DNA of 64,000 bases. It comes from Mucilaginibacter mali. GTDB lineage: Bacteria > Bacteroidota > Bacteroidia > Sphingobacteriales > Sphingobacteriaceae. Made by a program: the position numbers and the translations under genes. The notes below the pieces were generated by a model. It did not search any database. It was given only the letters and a program-made list of their open reading frames with translations, and was not told the DNA's origin. Shown in pieces: positions 28,917 to 38,003 of the stretch. Location: the NCBI RefSeq assembly GCF_013283875.1, contig NZ_CP054139.1:124001-188000 (forward strand), read 5' to 3'. Each line of letters opens with the position of its first letter. The stretch's first letter is position 1.

Positions 28917-30629
28917 TTATTCGAAACGATATAGCTTAAGCTTCATAATTTGTGGCGAATCGCCAAGAGTGCGCACCACACTGCCTGTGCGTTTTGCAGC
29001 AGCTTCTTCGGCCAGGTGATAGTTCAGCATAATATCATCCCCGTTTAATCGCCTGCCCGGCACCCATTTGCCATCAATGTATTTACCCTCGTCAAGCACC
29101 GAGTATCCCACATAAGCAGGGCCGGGCGTAAGCGGATAGAAGTTGATCTGTATGTTGGCTCCAGCTACAATAAACTCGTTATTCCCTTTGCTGATCACGA
29201 TGCCGTAAGCTGTTTCATGTGTTTCGCTGCCGTTGCGGTTAGTCCGTATGCTGATATCAAGCCGGTAGCCGCCCAGGTTAACCGTTTGCATGCCTTTGTA
29301 AGGGTTTAACGATACACCGGCTATGGTGCCTTTTGCCTGTGCGTCCAGTATCTCAGGGGCCAATTGCTGCAATGTTTGATAGGCCATGGGGATAGGGCCT
29401 TTAACCGCGTCCTTCACCCGGTTCTCTATGCCGAAGGGAGAGTAACCGATAGCATGGTAATTGCCGATGAGTAAAAAGGCGTTGGCCGCGCCATGCTCAT
29501 CCGCCTTCGATTCGGGGATGAACAGATCGTTATTGTTGCGGCTGTATAATTTGGCGATCTCATCAAAATCATCCAAATAAACATCCGGCGTAAGCAAGTC
29601 GATGGCCGCAGCGCCCGCCCGCCAAATATCATGCGATTGCGCCTGTGGGCCTCCGCTTGGGTAGTCGCCCGGACCTTTGTCATCGGGTTGTACTATCCAG
29701 GTATTTACAAACATAGGCAGGTTATATTGCGCCTTGCCTGCTGCTGCTACTGTGTTAAGATATCTGGCATAGTGCCAGGCCATAAACGCCTCTTCGCCCT
29801 GCGCACTATTGCCAAAAACCTGGGACCATGTACCTGCGATGCGGGAACCATTGGCGCTCCACAGTTTTTGTGTTTCGGGCAACAGGAGGTCTTTATTTTT
29901 TTGCAGATAGGCTGTTAGCTCAGCAGGCACCTGTTGCTGATAAGCCGCTTCGGCCAGCGGGCCACGGTCGCGGCTATCGCCGATGAGGCCTACCTCGTTC
30001 TCTACCTGTATCATAATTACGGTATGTTGCGGGTCGGCTTCTTTTACGTGCTTCATCATGGCAGCAAAGGCTTTGGCATCGGCCTGCATGGCGGCCGTGC
30101 AAAACGGACTGATGGCCTCTACCGGGTAACCGCCTTTAATATGCATCCGCGGGAAGCGCTTGTAATCCGTCTTCATCCATTCGGGCACATAGTGCGATAG
30201 CCCATTCTTCCAGGTACCGAACCAAAGCAGGGCCACCTTCAAATGGTTTTTACGGGCGCCGTTAAGTACGCTATCCACCAGCGCGAAATCGTATTTGCCT
30301 TCCTGTGGTTCGGTTAACTCCCAGGTAATGGCGGCCAATACGGTATTCAGGTGCATGGTATCAAGTTTGGCTAACAATGGATTAAGATAAGCCGCGCTGG
30401 TAGCACTTGAATTATGGAGTTCGCCACCCAGTACCAGGAATGGCTTACCATCGACAATCAGTTGCTTCCCCACACCCCGCTTTTCTAAATGAGGGATAGT
30501 TGAACTGTTGTTGCTGTTTGTTGAGCTATTTGTCGCCGTGTTTTGTTTACAGGCGATGATAAATAGCAATAGACTTGCGTTTAAAAGCAAGGTTGTTTTT
30601 AAACCCGGTGAGAAAAACTTGCGTATCAT
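28917..30629 (-). CDS. Lipoprotein GH35/GH42-like beta-galactosidase with DUF5597-type C-terminus
   Basis: The 570-residue product starts at ATG 30629 (MIRKFFSPGL), just after the upstream gene's stop. An upstream ATG would overlap that gene. A lipobox (LLFIIAC, Cys27) marks it as a lipoprotein. The clan GH-A (beta/alpha)8 barrel carries a likely acid/base Glu in QVENEVG (Glu212) and a likely nucleophile Glu in LFIPESKADEHG (Glu373). The C-terminal part (YGIVISKGNNEFIVAG, ending in the beta-rich last 60 residues) fits the DUF5597-type domain of such enzymes. It probably removes galactose or related sugars from plant or algal glycans at the cell surface. The PKD/CBM9 protein upstream is likely a partner. 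Confidence 0.82.
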   Translation of the reverse strand: MIRKFFSPGLKTTLLLNASLLLFIIACKQNTATNSSTNSNNSSTIPHLEKRGVGKQLIVDGKPFLVLGGELHNSSATSAAYLNPLLAKLDTMHLNTVLAAITWELTEPQEGKYDFALVDSVLNGARKNHLKVALLWFGTWKNGLSHYVPEWMKTDYKRFPRMHIKGGYPVEAISPFCTAAMQADAKAFAAMMKHVKEADPQHTVIMIQVENEVGLIGDSRDRGPLAEAAYQQQVPAELTAYLQKNKDLLLPETQKLWSANGSRIAGTWSQVFGNSAQGEEAFMAWHYARYLNTVAAAGKAQYNLPMFVNTWIVQPDDKGPGDYPSGGPQAQSHDIWRAGAAAIDLLTPDVYLDDFDEIAKLYSRNNNDLFIPESKADEHGAANAFLLIGNYHAIGYSPFGIENRVKDAVKGPIPMAYQTLQQLAPEILDAQAKGTIAGVSLNPYKGMQTVNLGGYRLDISIRTNRNGSETHETAYGIVISKGNNEFIVAGANIQINFYPLTPGPAYVGYSVLDEGKYIDGKWVPGRRLNGDDIMLNYHLAEEAAAKRTGSVVRTLGDSPQIMKLKLYRFE

Positions 30630-30655
30630 AAGAAGGCTTTTATTGGTTGATGATT

Positions 30656-31762
30656 CTATTTTACGGCAACATCCCACACCTTCGATCGGCGCGATTTACC
30701 GGCCGACCCCTCGATATCCAGTATCACCACATACTTCCCGGCATTTTTGTATTGATGATAGGGGTATTGCTCGGCGGATGAGGTGCCATCGCCAAAATCC
30801 CAATGCCAGGAGTTTACCTTCCCTTCCGATTCATCGATAAAAGCCACCACCCGTCGGTTCATATCCACTACCTTGAACGACCAATCGGCCGCTATCGACT
30901 TCCGGTAGCGCTCATCCAGCGGCATCAGTTTAAAGGGCAGCATATAATCGGCATTGCCATACATTTTATGCTGATGCGATAGGTTCCAGAAGCCCTGCTT
31001 GCTTTTGTCGTTCACATCGTCATAATCAAGTACCGCCCAGCTCATGCCGATGATCTTATTCTCGTACAGGTTGGATTGCACCGCGCGAACAGGCCCTTCG
31101 GTGCCGGCATAATCAAACGGGGTGATGAAAAATTCCAGTATCAGCTTGCCGCTCTCGCCGGGTTTAAAGTGGTAATTGTAGGCCGCGTTGGCATAAGGTA
31201 GCTTCTTTATCCAGGGCTGGCTGCCCCAAACCAACGCCCAATCCTTACCCACTGCGGGGGTGAAGATGTGATAGTTTTGCGCGTGCACGCCATGGAATGA
31301 AAAGTATGCCTCCCACTTTTCCATATCTTTGTTGGGGTGCAGTTCGTCAATAAATGTTCCGCCGGAGCGGTCGGCATCTACCACCACTTCAAAAATATCG
31401 TTATGCAGATCGGGCAGCGAAAAGTCCCAGTAGTTATCGTAGGCTTCGTACAAAAAGTAAAGTCGGTTTTCGCCTTTAACCCAGCCCACCTTCACCTTTA
31501 CGTCCAGGTTTTTCGGGTCGGCCTTAAGGAAGTGCTTATTGTCGTCGCGCAGTTGATCGATACCCACCGCGAAGCTGTCGGGCACCATGGCCCAGTCGTC
31601 GGTATTGCCGTCAATGCGCGGTATCTTATCGGCCGGAAACTGGAAGATCTTAAAACTGCGCTTGTCCTTTTCCGGCTCCTGCGTGGATTGTGCGCGCAGT
31701 TGGGTTAGCGATAAGGTTAACAATAAAAAAGCCGCGCAGCCCAATATTTTATGCATTGCCAT
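30656..31762 (-). CDS. Secreted CBM9-like and PKD domain protein
   Basis: The 368-residue product has a signal peptide (ending LRAQ, residue 25), a CBM9-like carbohydrate-binding domain over about residues 35-260 (KIPRIDGNTDDWAMVPDSF; YFLYEAYDNYWDFS) and a PKD domain at the C-terminus (VNSWHWDFGDGTSSAEQYP, YKNAGKYVVILDI). It has no catalytic motif. Its stop lies 26 bases before the glycosidase start on the same strand, so the two are co-transcribed. It probably binds the polysaccharide that the glycosidase attacks, in the periplasm or outside the cell. Confidence 0.82.
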   Translation of the reverse strand: MAMHKILGCAAFLLLTLSLTQLRAQSTQEPEKDKRSFKIFQFPADKIPRIDGNTDDWAMVPDSFAVGIDQLRDDNKHFLKADPKNLDVKVKVGWVKGENRLYFLYEAYDNYWDFSLPDLHNDIFEVVVDADRSGGTFIDELHPNKDMEKWEAYFSFHGVHAQNYHIFTPAVGKDWALVWGSQPWIKKLPYANAAYNYHFKPGESGKLILEFFITPFDYAGTEGPVRAVQSNLYENKIIGMSWAVLDYDDVNDKSKQGFWNLSHQHKMYGNADYMLPFKLMPLDERYRKSIAADWSFKVVDMNRRVVAFIDESEGKVNSWHWDFGDGTSSAEQYPYHQYKNAGKYVVILDIEGSAGKSRRSKVWDVAVK

Positions 31763-31907
31763 AAATGGTGTTTTAGTATCCTCCGAAAATGAATAAGTTA
31801 TCCCGATGCTTAGCGCCGGTATTTATAATTGATGGATTAAATTGACAAAGAAAAAACCAGAAAGGCATCCTGTACATCCCTGCTTTTACGAGAGTTTATA
31901 GAAGACA

Positions 31908-32675
31908 TCAAACACCAAAAGCCTCCCTAACCAATTCATGATACGATGGCCCGGTAACTATTCGTGTAAAATCCCGGTTGTTAAGCACCAGGGTAAACCG
32001 GTTGTTGGAGTACTTATGGATCTCCACTATTTTTTGCTTGTTAACGATGTACGATTTCTGCACCCGGATAAAATCGGCAGACAATCTTTCAGACAGGATG
32101 GCTAACATGTGATCGCAAAAAAGCTTTTCGCCATTTTGCATGTGTACAAAGGTGTATTTATCGTAAGCTTCAAAATATAGCACATCAGCCAGTTGCACCA
32201 GGGTAAACTTGTTGCCCTTTTTAACCGATAGCGTTTTGATCTCGGTGCGCGGCTTTACTTTTTCCAGCAGATCTTCAAACTCGCTCCATACCGACGGGGT
32301 GCTTTTCCCACCGGTAAATTGTTGCAGTTTGTTTACGGCCTGTTGCAGGCGACTATCCTTAATAGGCTTAAGCAGGTAATCTACCGAAAGGGTTTCGAAG
32401 GCCTTTACGGCATACTCATCATAAGCCGTGGTGAAGATTACAAAAGGCTGGTAGTTCAATTGGCTTAGGATATCAAAGCCCAGCATATCGGGCAACTGGA
32501 TATCTAAAAACAATACATCGGGCCGTTGGGTATTAATTATGCTGATGGCTTCGTGGCCGTTACTGGCCTCGCCTGTTATTTGGATAATGGTAGGGTGTGC
32601 TGCCAGCAGCTCCTTCAACATACGGCGGGCGGGTGGTTCATCATCAATAATAACGGCTTTCAGCAATTTATCCAT
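31908..32675 (-). CDS. LytTR-family response regulator
   Basis: The 255-residue protein has a receiver (KAVIIDDEPPARRM, phospho-acceptor Asp in VLFLDIQLPDMLG, conserved Lys in YLLKPIKD) and a C-terminal LytTR DNA-binding domain (TLVQLADVLYFEAYDKYTF; FIRVQKSYIVNKQKIV). It overlaps the kinase gene upstream by one base (ATGA-type junction), so the two are co-translated. It is the second LytTR pair in the window and is not close in sequence to the one at 20.7 kb. The nearby glycan-use genes are possible targets, but this is only positional. Confidence 0.92.
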   Translation of the reverse strand: MDKLLKAVIIDDEPPARRMLKELLAAHPTIIQITGEASNGHEAISIINTQRPDVLFLDIQLPDMLGFDILSQLNYQPFVIFTTAYDEYAVKAFETLSVDYLLKPIKDSRLQQAVNKLQQFTGGKSTPSVWSEFEDLLEKVKPRTEIKTLSVKKGNKFTLVQLADVLYFEAYDKYTFVHMQNGEKLFCDHMLAILSERLSADFIRVQKSYIVNKQKIVEIHKYSNNRFTLVLNNRDFTRIVTGPSYHELVREAFGV

Positions 32676-33817
32676 CAGCCTAAATTTATAGTGATACTTA
32701 CTTGTTTTAAAGGCATATTTTCAAAAGTGATATCGTGCCGGCGGGGATAAAAGGCATTGAGTTTATCCATCACACTCCTTAATCCATAGCTAGCCTGCAA
32801 GTCTTCGGGAAACGGGCACCCATTATCGTGCACCACTATATTTATAATTTTAGGGTTGCCCATAATGCTGATATTGATAAACCCTGTTTTGTCTGGATCT
32901 TTTAAGCCGTGCTTTACCGCGTTCTCTACCAATGGCTGTAAAATAAATTTAGGGATGCGTAGGTGCTTCACTTCATCGGCAACGGATATGGCTACCTGTA
33001 AGCGGTCTTCAAAACGGATCTTTTCTATCAGCAGGTAATTCTCGGCCATCTCCACTTCCTCGGCGATGGTGATCTGCGCTTCGTCCTGCTTGTTCAGGCT
33101 GTAGCGGAAAAGGTCGGCCAGGGCAATGGTCATTTGCCGGGCTTTAAGTCCTTGCGATACCGATAACTCAGCAATAGAATTAAGTGTATTATATAAAAAG
33201 TGCGGGTTGATCTTGGCTTGCAGCGCGTCCAGTTCGGCTTTAGACTTTAGCTCGTTCAGGCGTGATATTTCCAGGTCCCGCTCATATTGCAGGCGCTTTT
33301 GGGCTTGTTGCGTATAGGTGATGGTGAGGTAAAGCGCCGATACAATACCACTAAGGAACATGGATAACATGAACGTCCACATGATGGTATAAGTAGCATC
33401 GGGCTCATCTATCAGCAGGCGCATCCAGATATTGGTTGATGTCAGGCAAAGAAATATCGCGCCAACTATTACCAGGTGTTGCTTGATCAGCGGTACATTC
33501 CTGATCTCTAACTGTCGCTGGATATACAGAATTATCGCCACCGGCGCGAATACAAAAAATGTGGAGCGCAGGATATGGTAGCCTAAACTGATAAAATAAC
33601 TCTGAAAGGAACTGAAGCGGTTATAACACGGATAAAAGGGCATCAGCGCTACATAAAAGCAAAAACACACCGCCGATATGATAATGGCCTTTTTGGTGAA
33701 GCGGCTGAGATTGCTTTTGCTGAATAAGCTATCGTAAATGTAATACAGGTAAATGCCAATGCTGGCAAATACAAACATGGTAGACAGGGTAATGATAGTT
33801 TTTAGTATGCCGCTCAT
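32675..33817 (-). CDS. LytS/AlgZ-like sensor histidine kinase
   Basis: From ATG 33817 the product is 380 residues: five or six transmembrane helices in residues about 1-185, a coiled coil, a His_kinase box with phospho-acceptor His in NPHFLYNTLNSIAELS, and a HATPase region (KFILQPLVENAVKHGL; GLRSVMDKLNAFYP). ATG 33886 is also possible. Longer frames up to 33991 run into an interspersed repeat and are not credible. It pairs with the LytTR regulator by a one-base overlap. Confidence 0.9.
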   Translation of the reverse strand: MSGILKTIITLSTMFVFASIGIYLYYIYDSLFSKSNLSRFTKKAIIISAVCFCFYVALMPFYPCYNRFSSFQSYFISLGYHILRSTFFVFAPVAIILYIQRQLEIRNVPLIKQHLVIVGAIFLCLTSTNIWMRLLIDEPDATYTIMWTFMLSMFLSGIVSALYLTITYTQQAQKRLQYERDLEISRLNELKSKAELDALQAKINPHFLYNTLNSIAELSVSQGLKARQMTIALADLFRYSLNKQDEAQITIAEEVEMAENYLLIEKIRFEDRLQVAISVADEVKHLRIPKFILQPLVENAVKHGLKDPDKTGFINISIMGNPKIINIVVHDNGCPFPEDLQASYGLRSVMDKLNAFYPRRHDITFENMPLKQVSITINLG

Positions 33818-33897
33818 TTGCTGGGTTAGCTGATCTAAATTACGGTTATTTTGTAAGAAATATTTAGTAGCTACGCACATACCCATGGCGTATTTAC

Positions 33898-34036
33898 TCA
33901 CCGCGACTACGCTACGCTGGTCGGCCCGCTCTTCGCTGCGCGGGGCAGCGGGCAGGAGCAGTATCGAAAACCCTGTCCCCTCTTTCCGCATAGCGGAGAG
34001 AGGGTGGTCGAGCGAAGCAACGACCGGGTGAGGTTG
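33898..34036. repeat. Structured GC-rich interspersed element
   Basis: The stretch contains three hairpins in a row: GCCCGCT/AGCGGGC, CCCTCTTTCCGC/GCGGAGAGAGGG (33978-34004) and GGTCG/CGACC. It is much richer in GC than its surroundings and looks like a REP- or MITE-like element inserted in the 5' region of the kinase gene. Confidence 0.55.
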
Positions 34037-34088
34037 AATGGCCGATACGTTATTGCGCCTAACAGGAAGGTATAAAACCGATCTCCTG

Positions 34089-35315
34089 TTAATATAATCC
34101 TTTATGATCGGTTAGAATTGGCCAACCATCCTTGCAATCTTCTATATTGGTAACAGTCCATACCATGCCGTACATGCCGCCATAAAACAGGTGAACGTTG
34201 GTATACCCCTTTTGCGCCAGGCGTTTGCTTATTTCGTTTGCTGTTAGCCCGTTTTGCCCGGGCATGTTCGATCCGTAAACCAATATAGGGCTTGTTTTGG
34301 GTTTGCCATTTAAGTAGGTATCCAATTCGGTGGGACTAAAGTTTAAGGCTTTGGTAATATGCCCCAAATTATGGTAAACCAGCTTGTCTTTATTTTCAAA
34401 CTCGGCCCTGGCGCGTACATCAGCAACGATTAACCCCGGAGTGTGTTTAACCAGCGTGATCGTTTCCTTAGGGCCTATCACCTTGTACTTTGGCTGCACG
34501 GCAAAATATAATTTTTGATTGACCGATGGTGTGTTCTGGATAAAGGTGGACAGTCCCTCAAAAAGCACGTTTACATTTTTAAAGCCCGCCGAGGTGAATT
34601 TTAAAGCAGCTTTAACCGCATCGGGACCACCAAGATTACAGATAAGGATAGCGCGCGATCTATTGCTGCTAAGTTTACTTACCTCGGCATCGAGGTCGGT
34701 TAGGGGGAAGTTTACAGCGCCACGAATGCGGCCGATATTGTTGGCTTCGGTAGTGTCGGTACCATTGAACTGAGCGGCAGGCCGGATATCGATCACCAGG
34801 TTGTTTTTGTTTTGGATAAAACGATATGCATCGGCCGATTCGATAAGCCGGTAAGGTGTGGTGGTGGTATACAACTTCTTTTTAAGCGGAAATTCCTGGT
34901 CGGTTGATTTGTTGACCAGCGACATGCCGCCATTAAGGCTGTAAACTTGGGTAAAGCCCTTCTCGCCCAAAAAATTGCTTACCACCCTGCTGCGCTGGCT
35001 ATGTGAGCAATAAAGCAGTATGGGCTTGTTTTTATAAGGTTCCAACTCGCTTAAATGCTTCTCTACAGAATCGATAGAAAGATTACGCGCGCCTTTTAAA
35101 TGGCCGATGTTGAGCGTGATGCTGCTACTGGTATCGGCATACTCGCCGGGTGAGCGTACATCCAGGATCAGTAAGCCCGGTGTGGTTTCGATAAGCTTAC
35201 ATGCCTGGCTAAAGTATAGCGCTTTGTACGTAATGTTATCGTGTATCTGGTTTAGCTGCGCCTTGGCCGCGATGCAGGTAATGCACAGGGATAGCAGGAG
35301 CGTATATTTTTTCAT
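34089..35315 (-). CDS. Secreted triple-rhodanese protein
   Basis: The 408-residue protein has a signal peptide (ending AAKA, residue 19) and three rhodanese-like domains. The first has ILDVRSPGEYAD and an active-site Cys in LLYCSHSQRSR. The second has VIDIRPAAQFNG and Cys in ILICNLGGPDAV. The third has VADVRARAEFEN, but its active-site position is Gly/Ser in ILVYGSNMPGQNG, so it cannot form a persulfide. Rhodaneses move sulfane sulfur; a periplasmic location fits the signal peptide. The array of two intact domains and one degenerate domain is unusual. It is the last host-like gene before the tRNA fragment. Confidence 0.85.
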   Translation of the reverse strand: MKKYTLLLSLCITCIAAKAQLNQIHDNITYKALYFSQACKLIETTPGLLILDVRSPGEYADTSSSITLNIGHLKGARNLSIDSVEKHLSELEPYKNKPILLYCSHSQRSRVVSNFLGEKGFTQVYSLNGGMSLVNKSTDQEFPLKKKLYTTTTPYRLIESADAYRFIQNKNNLVIDIRPAAQFNGTDTTEANNIGRIRGAVNFPLTDLDAEVSKLSSNRSRAILICNLGGPDAVKAALKFTSAGFKNVNVLFEGLSTFIQNTPSVNQKLYFAVQPKYKVIGPKETITLVKHTPGLIVADVRARAEFENKDKLVYHNLGHITKALNFSPTELDTYLNGKPKTSPILVYGSNMPGQNGLTANEISKRLAQKGYTNVHLFYGGMYGMVWTVTNIEDCKDGWPILTDHKGLY

Positions 35316-35439
35316 TGTGCTGGGGATTGGGTGATCATTTATGCCGCTAATATATATGGCCCTATCCCGGTATCACAGTGAAATGGAGTGAAGATGGAGT
35401 TTATGGAAGTAAAAGCGGTATAAGATGCTATATAATGCA

Positions 35440-35465
35440 AAAAGGCGCACCTTAGTGCGCCTTTT
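35440..35465 (-). terminator. Terminator of the former tRNA gene
   Basis: AAAAGGCGCAC (35440-35450) and GTGCGCCTTTT (35455-35465) pair perfectly over 11 bp around CTTA. On the minus strand a T-run ends the stem directly after the tRNA 3' fragment. Confidence 0.85.
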
Positions 35466-35466
35466 G

Positions 35467-35488
35467 TGATCCCGCTGGGACTCGAACC
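35467..35488 (-). other. tRNA 3'-end fragment, probable integration (att) site
   Basis: Read on the minus strand, GGTTCGAGTCCCAGCGGGAT plus CA is the T-loop, T-stem 3' strand and acceptor 3' strand of a tRNA, ending just before a terminator. The T-stem 5' strand is one base short and no D-arm, anticodon arm or 5' acceptor strand can be found upstream, so this is not a whole tRNA. A displaced 3' end next to the original terminator is what integration of an element into a tRNA gene leaves behind. No integrase or second copy is visible in the window. Confidence 0.65.
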
Positions 35489-35927
35489 AGCAGAGATAAA
35501 GCTCTTATTATCAGCATGTTAGGTCATCAAATTTAAGACGTATACCGCGAAGTATACCGAATTGTTTAAATCAATTTGATGTTGTTTTAGAACGTTAATA
35601 CCTAAATATACGATTTATTTTGCAAACAAAAAAATGTTTTTCGTTTTGGATATTGGGTAAGACGATGTCCAATGTGACTTGCTGATTTAGCTTGGTTTTT
35701 TGTTTTTTTTCAGCCAGGAATAATGACACAAAAAGAGGTTTATTTAAACCTCTATAGCCGTTTTAAAGGACACTTTTAAGATGGTTAAATAGTCGGTATT
35801 GTTAAAGCTTCCCGGAGCCAGTTCCAGCGTTAGCTGAGTTGCTGACGCAGTATATGGATGAGGGGGATGCGTGGATGGGCTAATACTGAAACAAACCTGT
35901 TAACTTAGCGATCTTAAAACAGACACG
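35489..35927. other. Non-coding AT-rich start of the island
   Basis: I see no gene here. There is one hairpin, AGAGGTTTA and TAAACCTCT at 35734-35753, and AT-rich sequence that should hold the promoter of the PLD-type nuclease gene. Confidence 0.4.
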
Positions 35928-36767
35928 ATGCCATTTAAAGACGATACCAAACAAAAACTAGTACCCTACATCATGGGCAAACAGAATGCAGAGGAACGAA
36001 AGGGAAGGGCACTCTTAGACATATTTGTAAACTTGGGTGTACGCGATGCCTGGAAAGGTACTTTGCCTTCCTATCCTGGACGTGAGCAATCGATGTATAA
36101 AAAGGATTATGTCGCTTCAAGACTGGACATGATCAATGAGGAAGCGATCATCCAACTGTTGACCATGGTGGTTAATGAAGCCGAAAGCGAAGATACTGTA
36201 AAAGAGATCAATGATTTGATCTTGAAAGACCATTATTCTGTCGGTTCGCAGGACGGCAAATATGTGATCCTCGGCAACGTCGCAGCGCCCGTAAGTATAT
36301 CGCCCAGCCAGGTTCATTTTCAGCAAATTGAAGCAAAAGTCCTTGACGCTTTGGATAAGGCTAAAGTATCGATCTGGTTGGCAATGGCCTGGTTCACCAA
36401 CGAACGTCTGCAAAAGAAATTGGTACAAAAATCGCAAGAAGGCTTAGAGATCAGGATCATCATCTTTAAAGATGGCGTTAATAAAACGCACGGCGTTGAT
36501 CTTACCGGATTTAATGTTGTGGAAATGCGTGGCTCGCGGGGAGGGATCATGCATAATAAGTTTTGTGTAATCGACAACCAAGTAGTCGTATCGGGTTCTT
36601 ATAACTGGTCCGATGGTGCAGAATTCAGGAATGACGAAAATGTTAGCGTTAATCCAAATAATGACTTTGCAACAGCCCATAGTTTAGAGTTTAAACGGCT
36701 GTTAAAAGAACATGAGCAGATGCAATTAAGAAAAGCGTCGAAAAGTCCAGTCCCTGATCAAGATTAA
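35928..36767 (+). CDS. PLD-family nuclease-like protein
   Basis: The 279-residue protein has one HKD motif, His209-Asn-Lys211 with Asp216 (MHNKFCVIDNQ), followed by SGSYNWS and a conserved Glu in NDENV. This is typical of single-HKD phospholipase D-like nucleases (Nuc/BfiI class), which act as dimers. The first 115 residues form a separate helical domain not recognised here; it could be a partner-binding or effector-associated domain. There is no signal peptide, so a cytoplasmic DNA or RNA target is likely. It lies at the island edge, facing the defence operon, which suggests a phage-defence role, though this is only inferred. Confidence 0.82.
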   Translation: MPFKDDTKQKLVPYIMGKQNAEERKGRALLDIFVNLGVRDAWKGTLPSYPGREQSMYKKDYVASRLDMINEEAIIQLLTMVVNEAESEDTVKEINDLILKDHYSVGSQDGKYVILGNVAAPVSISPSQVHFQQIEAKVLDALDKAKVSIWLAMAWFTNERLQKKLVQKSQEGLEIRIIIFKDGVNKTHGVDLTGFNVVEMRGSRGGIMHNKFCVIDNQVVVSGSYNWSDGAEFRNDENVSVNPNNDFATAHSLEFKRLLKEHEQMQLRKASKSPVPDQD

Positions 36768-36895
36768 TTTAAGGGATTTAAAGGAGATTTGAAAGTTGGC
36801 TTCAACTGCGACAAATAGTAGGTGAGTTTTTTTTCAGACAGGAAAGAGCTTTAGGCTTGATGAGCGGAATTGTACTATTTATCGTTTTCATTTGG

Positions 36896-37984
36896 TTATC
36901 CTGTTTGGATATAGCCCTCTTTAAGAAGCGTTTCTTTTATACCTTCGAACAAATAGGCCTCTTCATTATTAGGATATCTAACTAAAAAGTTATCAATGTC
37001 AATAATTGTTTTATCTACTGAGTGATGTTGAGCGAAATGAATATAAAGCCAAAACAATTTATTTCTTTCATCAAGTTGTAGGTTCTCATCCAAAGAAAAT
37101 TGATAAACAATATTATGAATATCATTTAATTGGGTTAGTACCAAAAAAACTAAATAACTAAACGAACCTTTTGCGATACCCTCTTTCAAAAAATATAGTG
37201 ATACCTTTACTGCTTTGGGAGTAAATAATTCGTTGATAAATTCTGCAATTTTAAGTCGAATGCTTGATGCTTGATAATGCAAATAATCCTCCGAATTCCA
37301 AAAAACGGTTGAATTGTCCAAATAATTACTTAGCATCCCAAGTATATTAATTTGAATGCCTTTTTCATTAATGTTAGCAAAATTTAAAATGATGTAATAC
37401 CAAGATGCTTGTCTTTCCCTATGGTTTGCAAATAATGACTTTAACCCTGTATAACAGATGTCTGGCTGAGAAAGATTTGTAAATGCCTCCAAGCTTCTAC
37501 CAAAGTTCTCGTAGTTTTTGTAATCCCGGCTGTAATTGGTAAAATGTTCTTTGAATAACGGAAAGGTTTTCAGCGAAAGTTCGTTGTTTCTATCCACCCG
37601 TATATTATGTGATTTGTTTAGCAAAATTTGAGGGTTGATCTTAAGATATTCAGTTATGTTAACCCAGTAAGCTCTTTCCAATTCTACATCGAAAACTATT
37701 CCGGCGATTGGCAAAAGATGATTATTCCAATATTGCAAATGATCAAGGTCTGCTGGTATTTTATATCCTGTTTTATCTTTATAGCTTTTACCGCTCTTGA
37801 TTTGAGCAAATACACAAAAGCTGGTCGCAATATTATTATCTATAAATTCGATGAAGCAGTCATTGCCTTGGTCGTTATTCAAGCTTATTGCTTGATATAT
37901 GCAGTTGTGGCTTTTAACAATTGACTTAATAAATTCCACCCCAAGATTTTCAATGGGTTTGTTGTGACTTCTTTTTGTAGTCAT
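36896..37984 (-). CDS. DUF4365 (PD-(D/E)xK nuclease-like) protein, last gene of the defence operon
   Basis: The N-terminal part (residues about 10-150) matches DUF4365: a conserved Asp42 in GNDCFIEFID and Gln61-Ile-Lys63 in FAQIKSGKSY give the D...QxK form of the restriction-endonuclease-like active site. The remaining 210 residues are helical, with TPR-like spacing. It begins 19 bases after the PP2C stop on the same strand. Proteins with this domain are often fused or linked to phage-defence genes. It is a candidate effector of the operon. The nuclease activity is inferred from motif and family. Confidence 0.75.
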   Translation of the reverse strand: MTTKRSHNKPIENLGVEFIKSIVKSHNCIYQAISLNNDQGNDCFIEFIDNNIATSFCVFAQIKSGKSYKDKTGYKIPADLDHLQYWNNHLLPIAGIVFDVELERAYWVNITEYLKINPQILLNKSHNIRVDRNNELSLKTFPLFKEHFTNYSRDYKNYENFGRSLEAFTNLSQPDICYTGLKSLFANHRERQASWYYIILNFANINEKGIQINILGMLSNYLDNSTVFWNSEDYLHYQASSIRLKIAEFINELFTPKAVKVSLYFLKEGIAKGSFSYLVFLVLTQLNDIHNIVYQFSLDENLQLDERNKLFWLYIHFAQHHSVDKTIIDIDNFLVRYPNNEEAYLFEGIKETLLKEGYIQTG

Positions 37985-38003
37985 TTCCGTTTAATAATCA
38001 ATA

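Noticed and set aside
30629..30677. Longer start of the beta-galactosidase gene
   Set aside because: It would overlap the upstream gene and put 16 extra residues before the lipoprotein signal.
33817..33991. N-terminal extension of the LytS-like kinase
   Set aside because: It encodes low-complexity Arg/Ala-rich residues that come from the interspersed element at 33898-34036, not from a kinase domain.
35465..35545. Complete tRNA gene
   Set aside because: Only the T-loop, one T-stem strand and the acceptor 3' strand can be found; no D-arm, anticodon arm or 5' acceptor strand exists.
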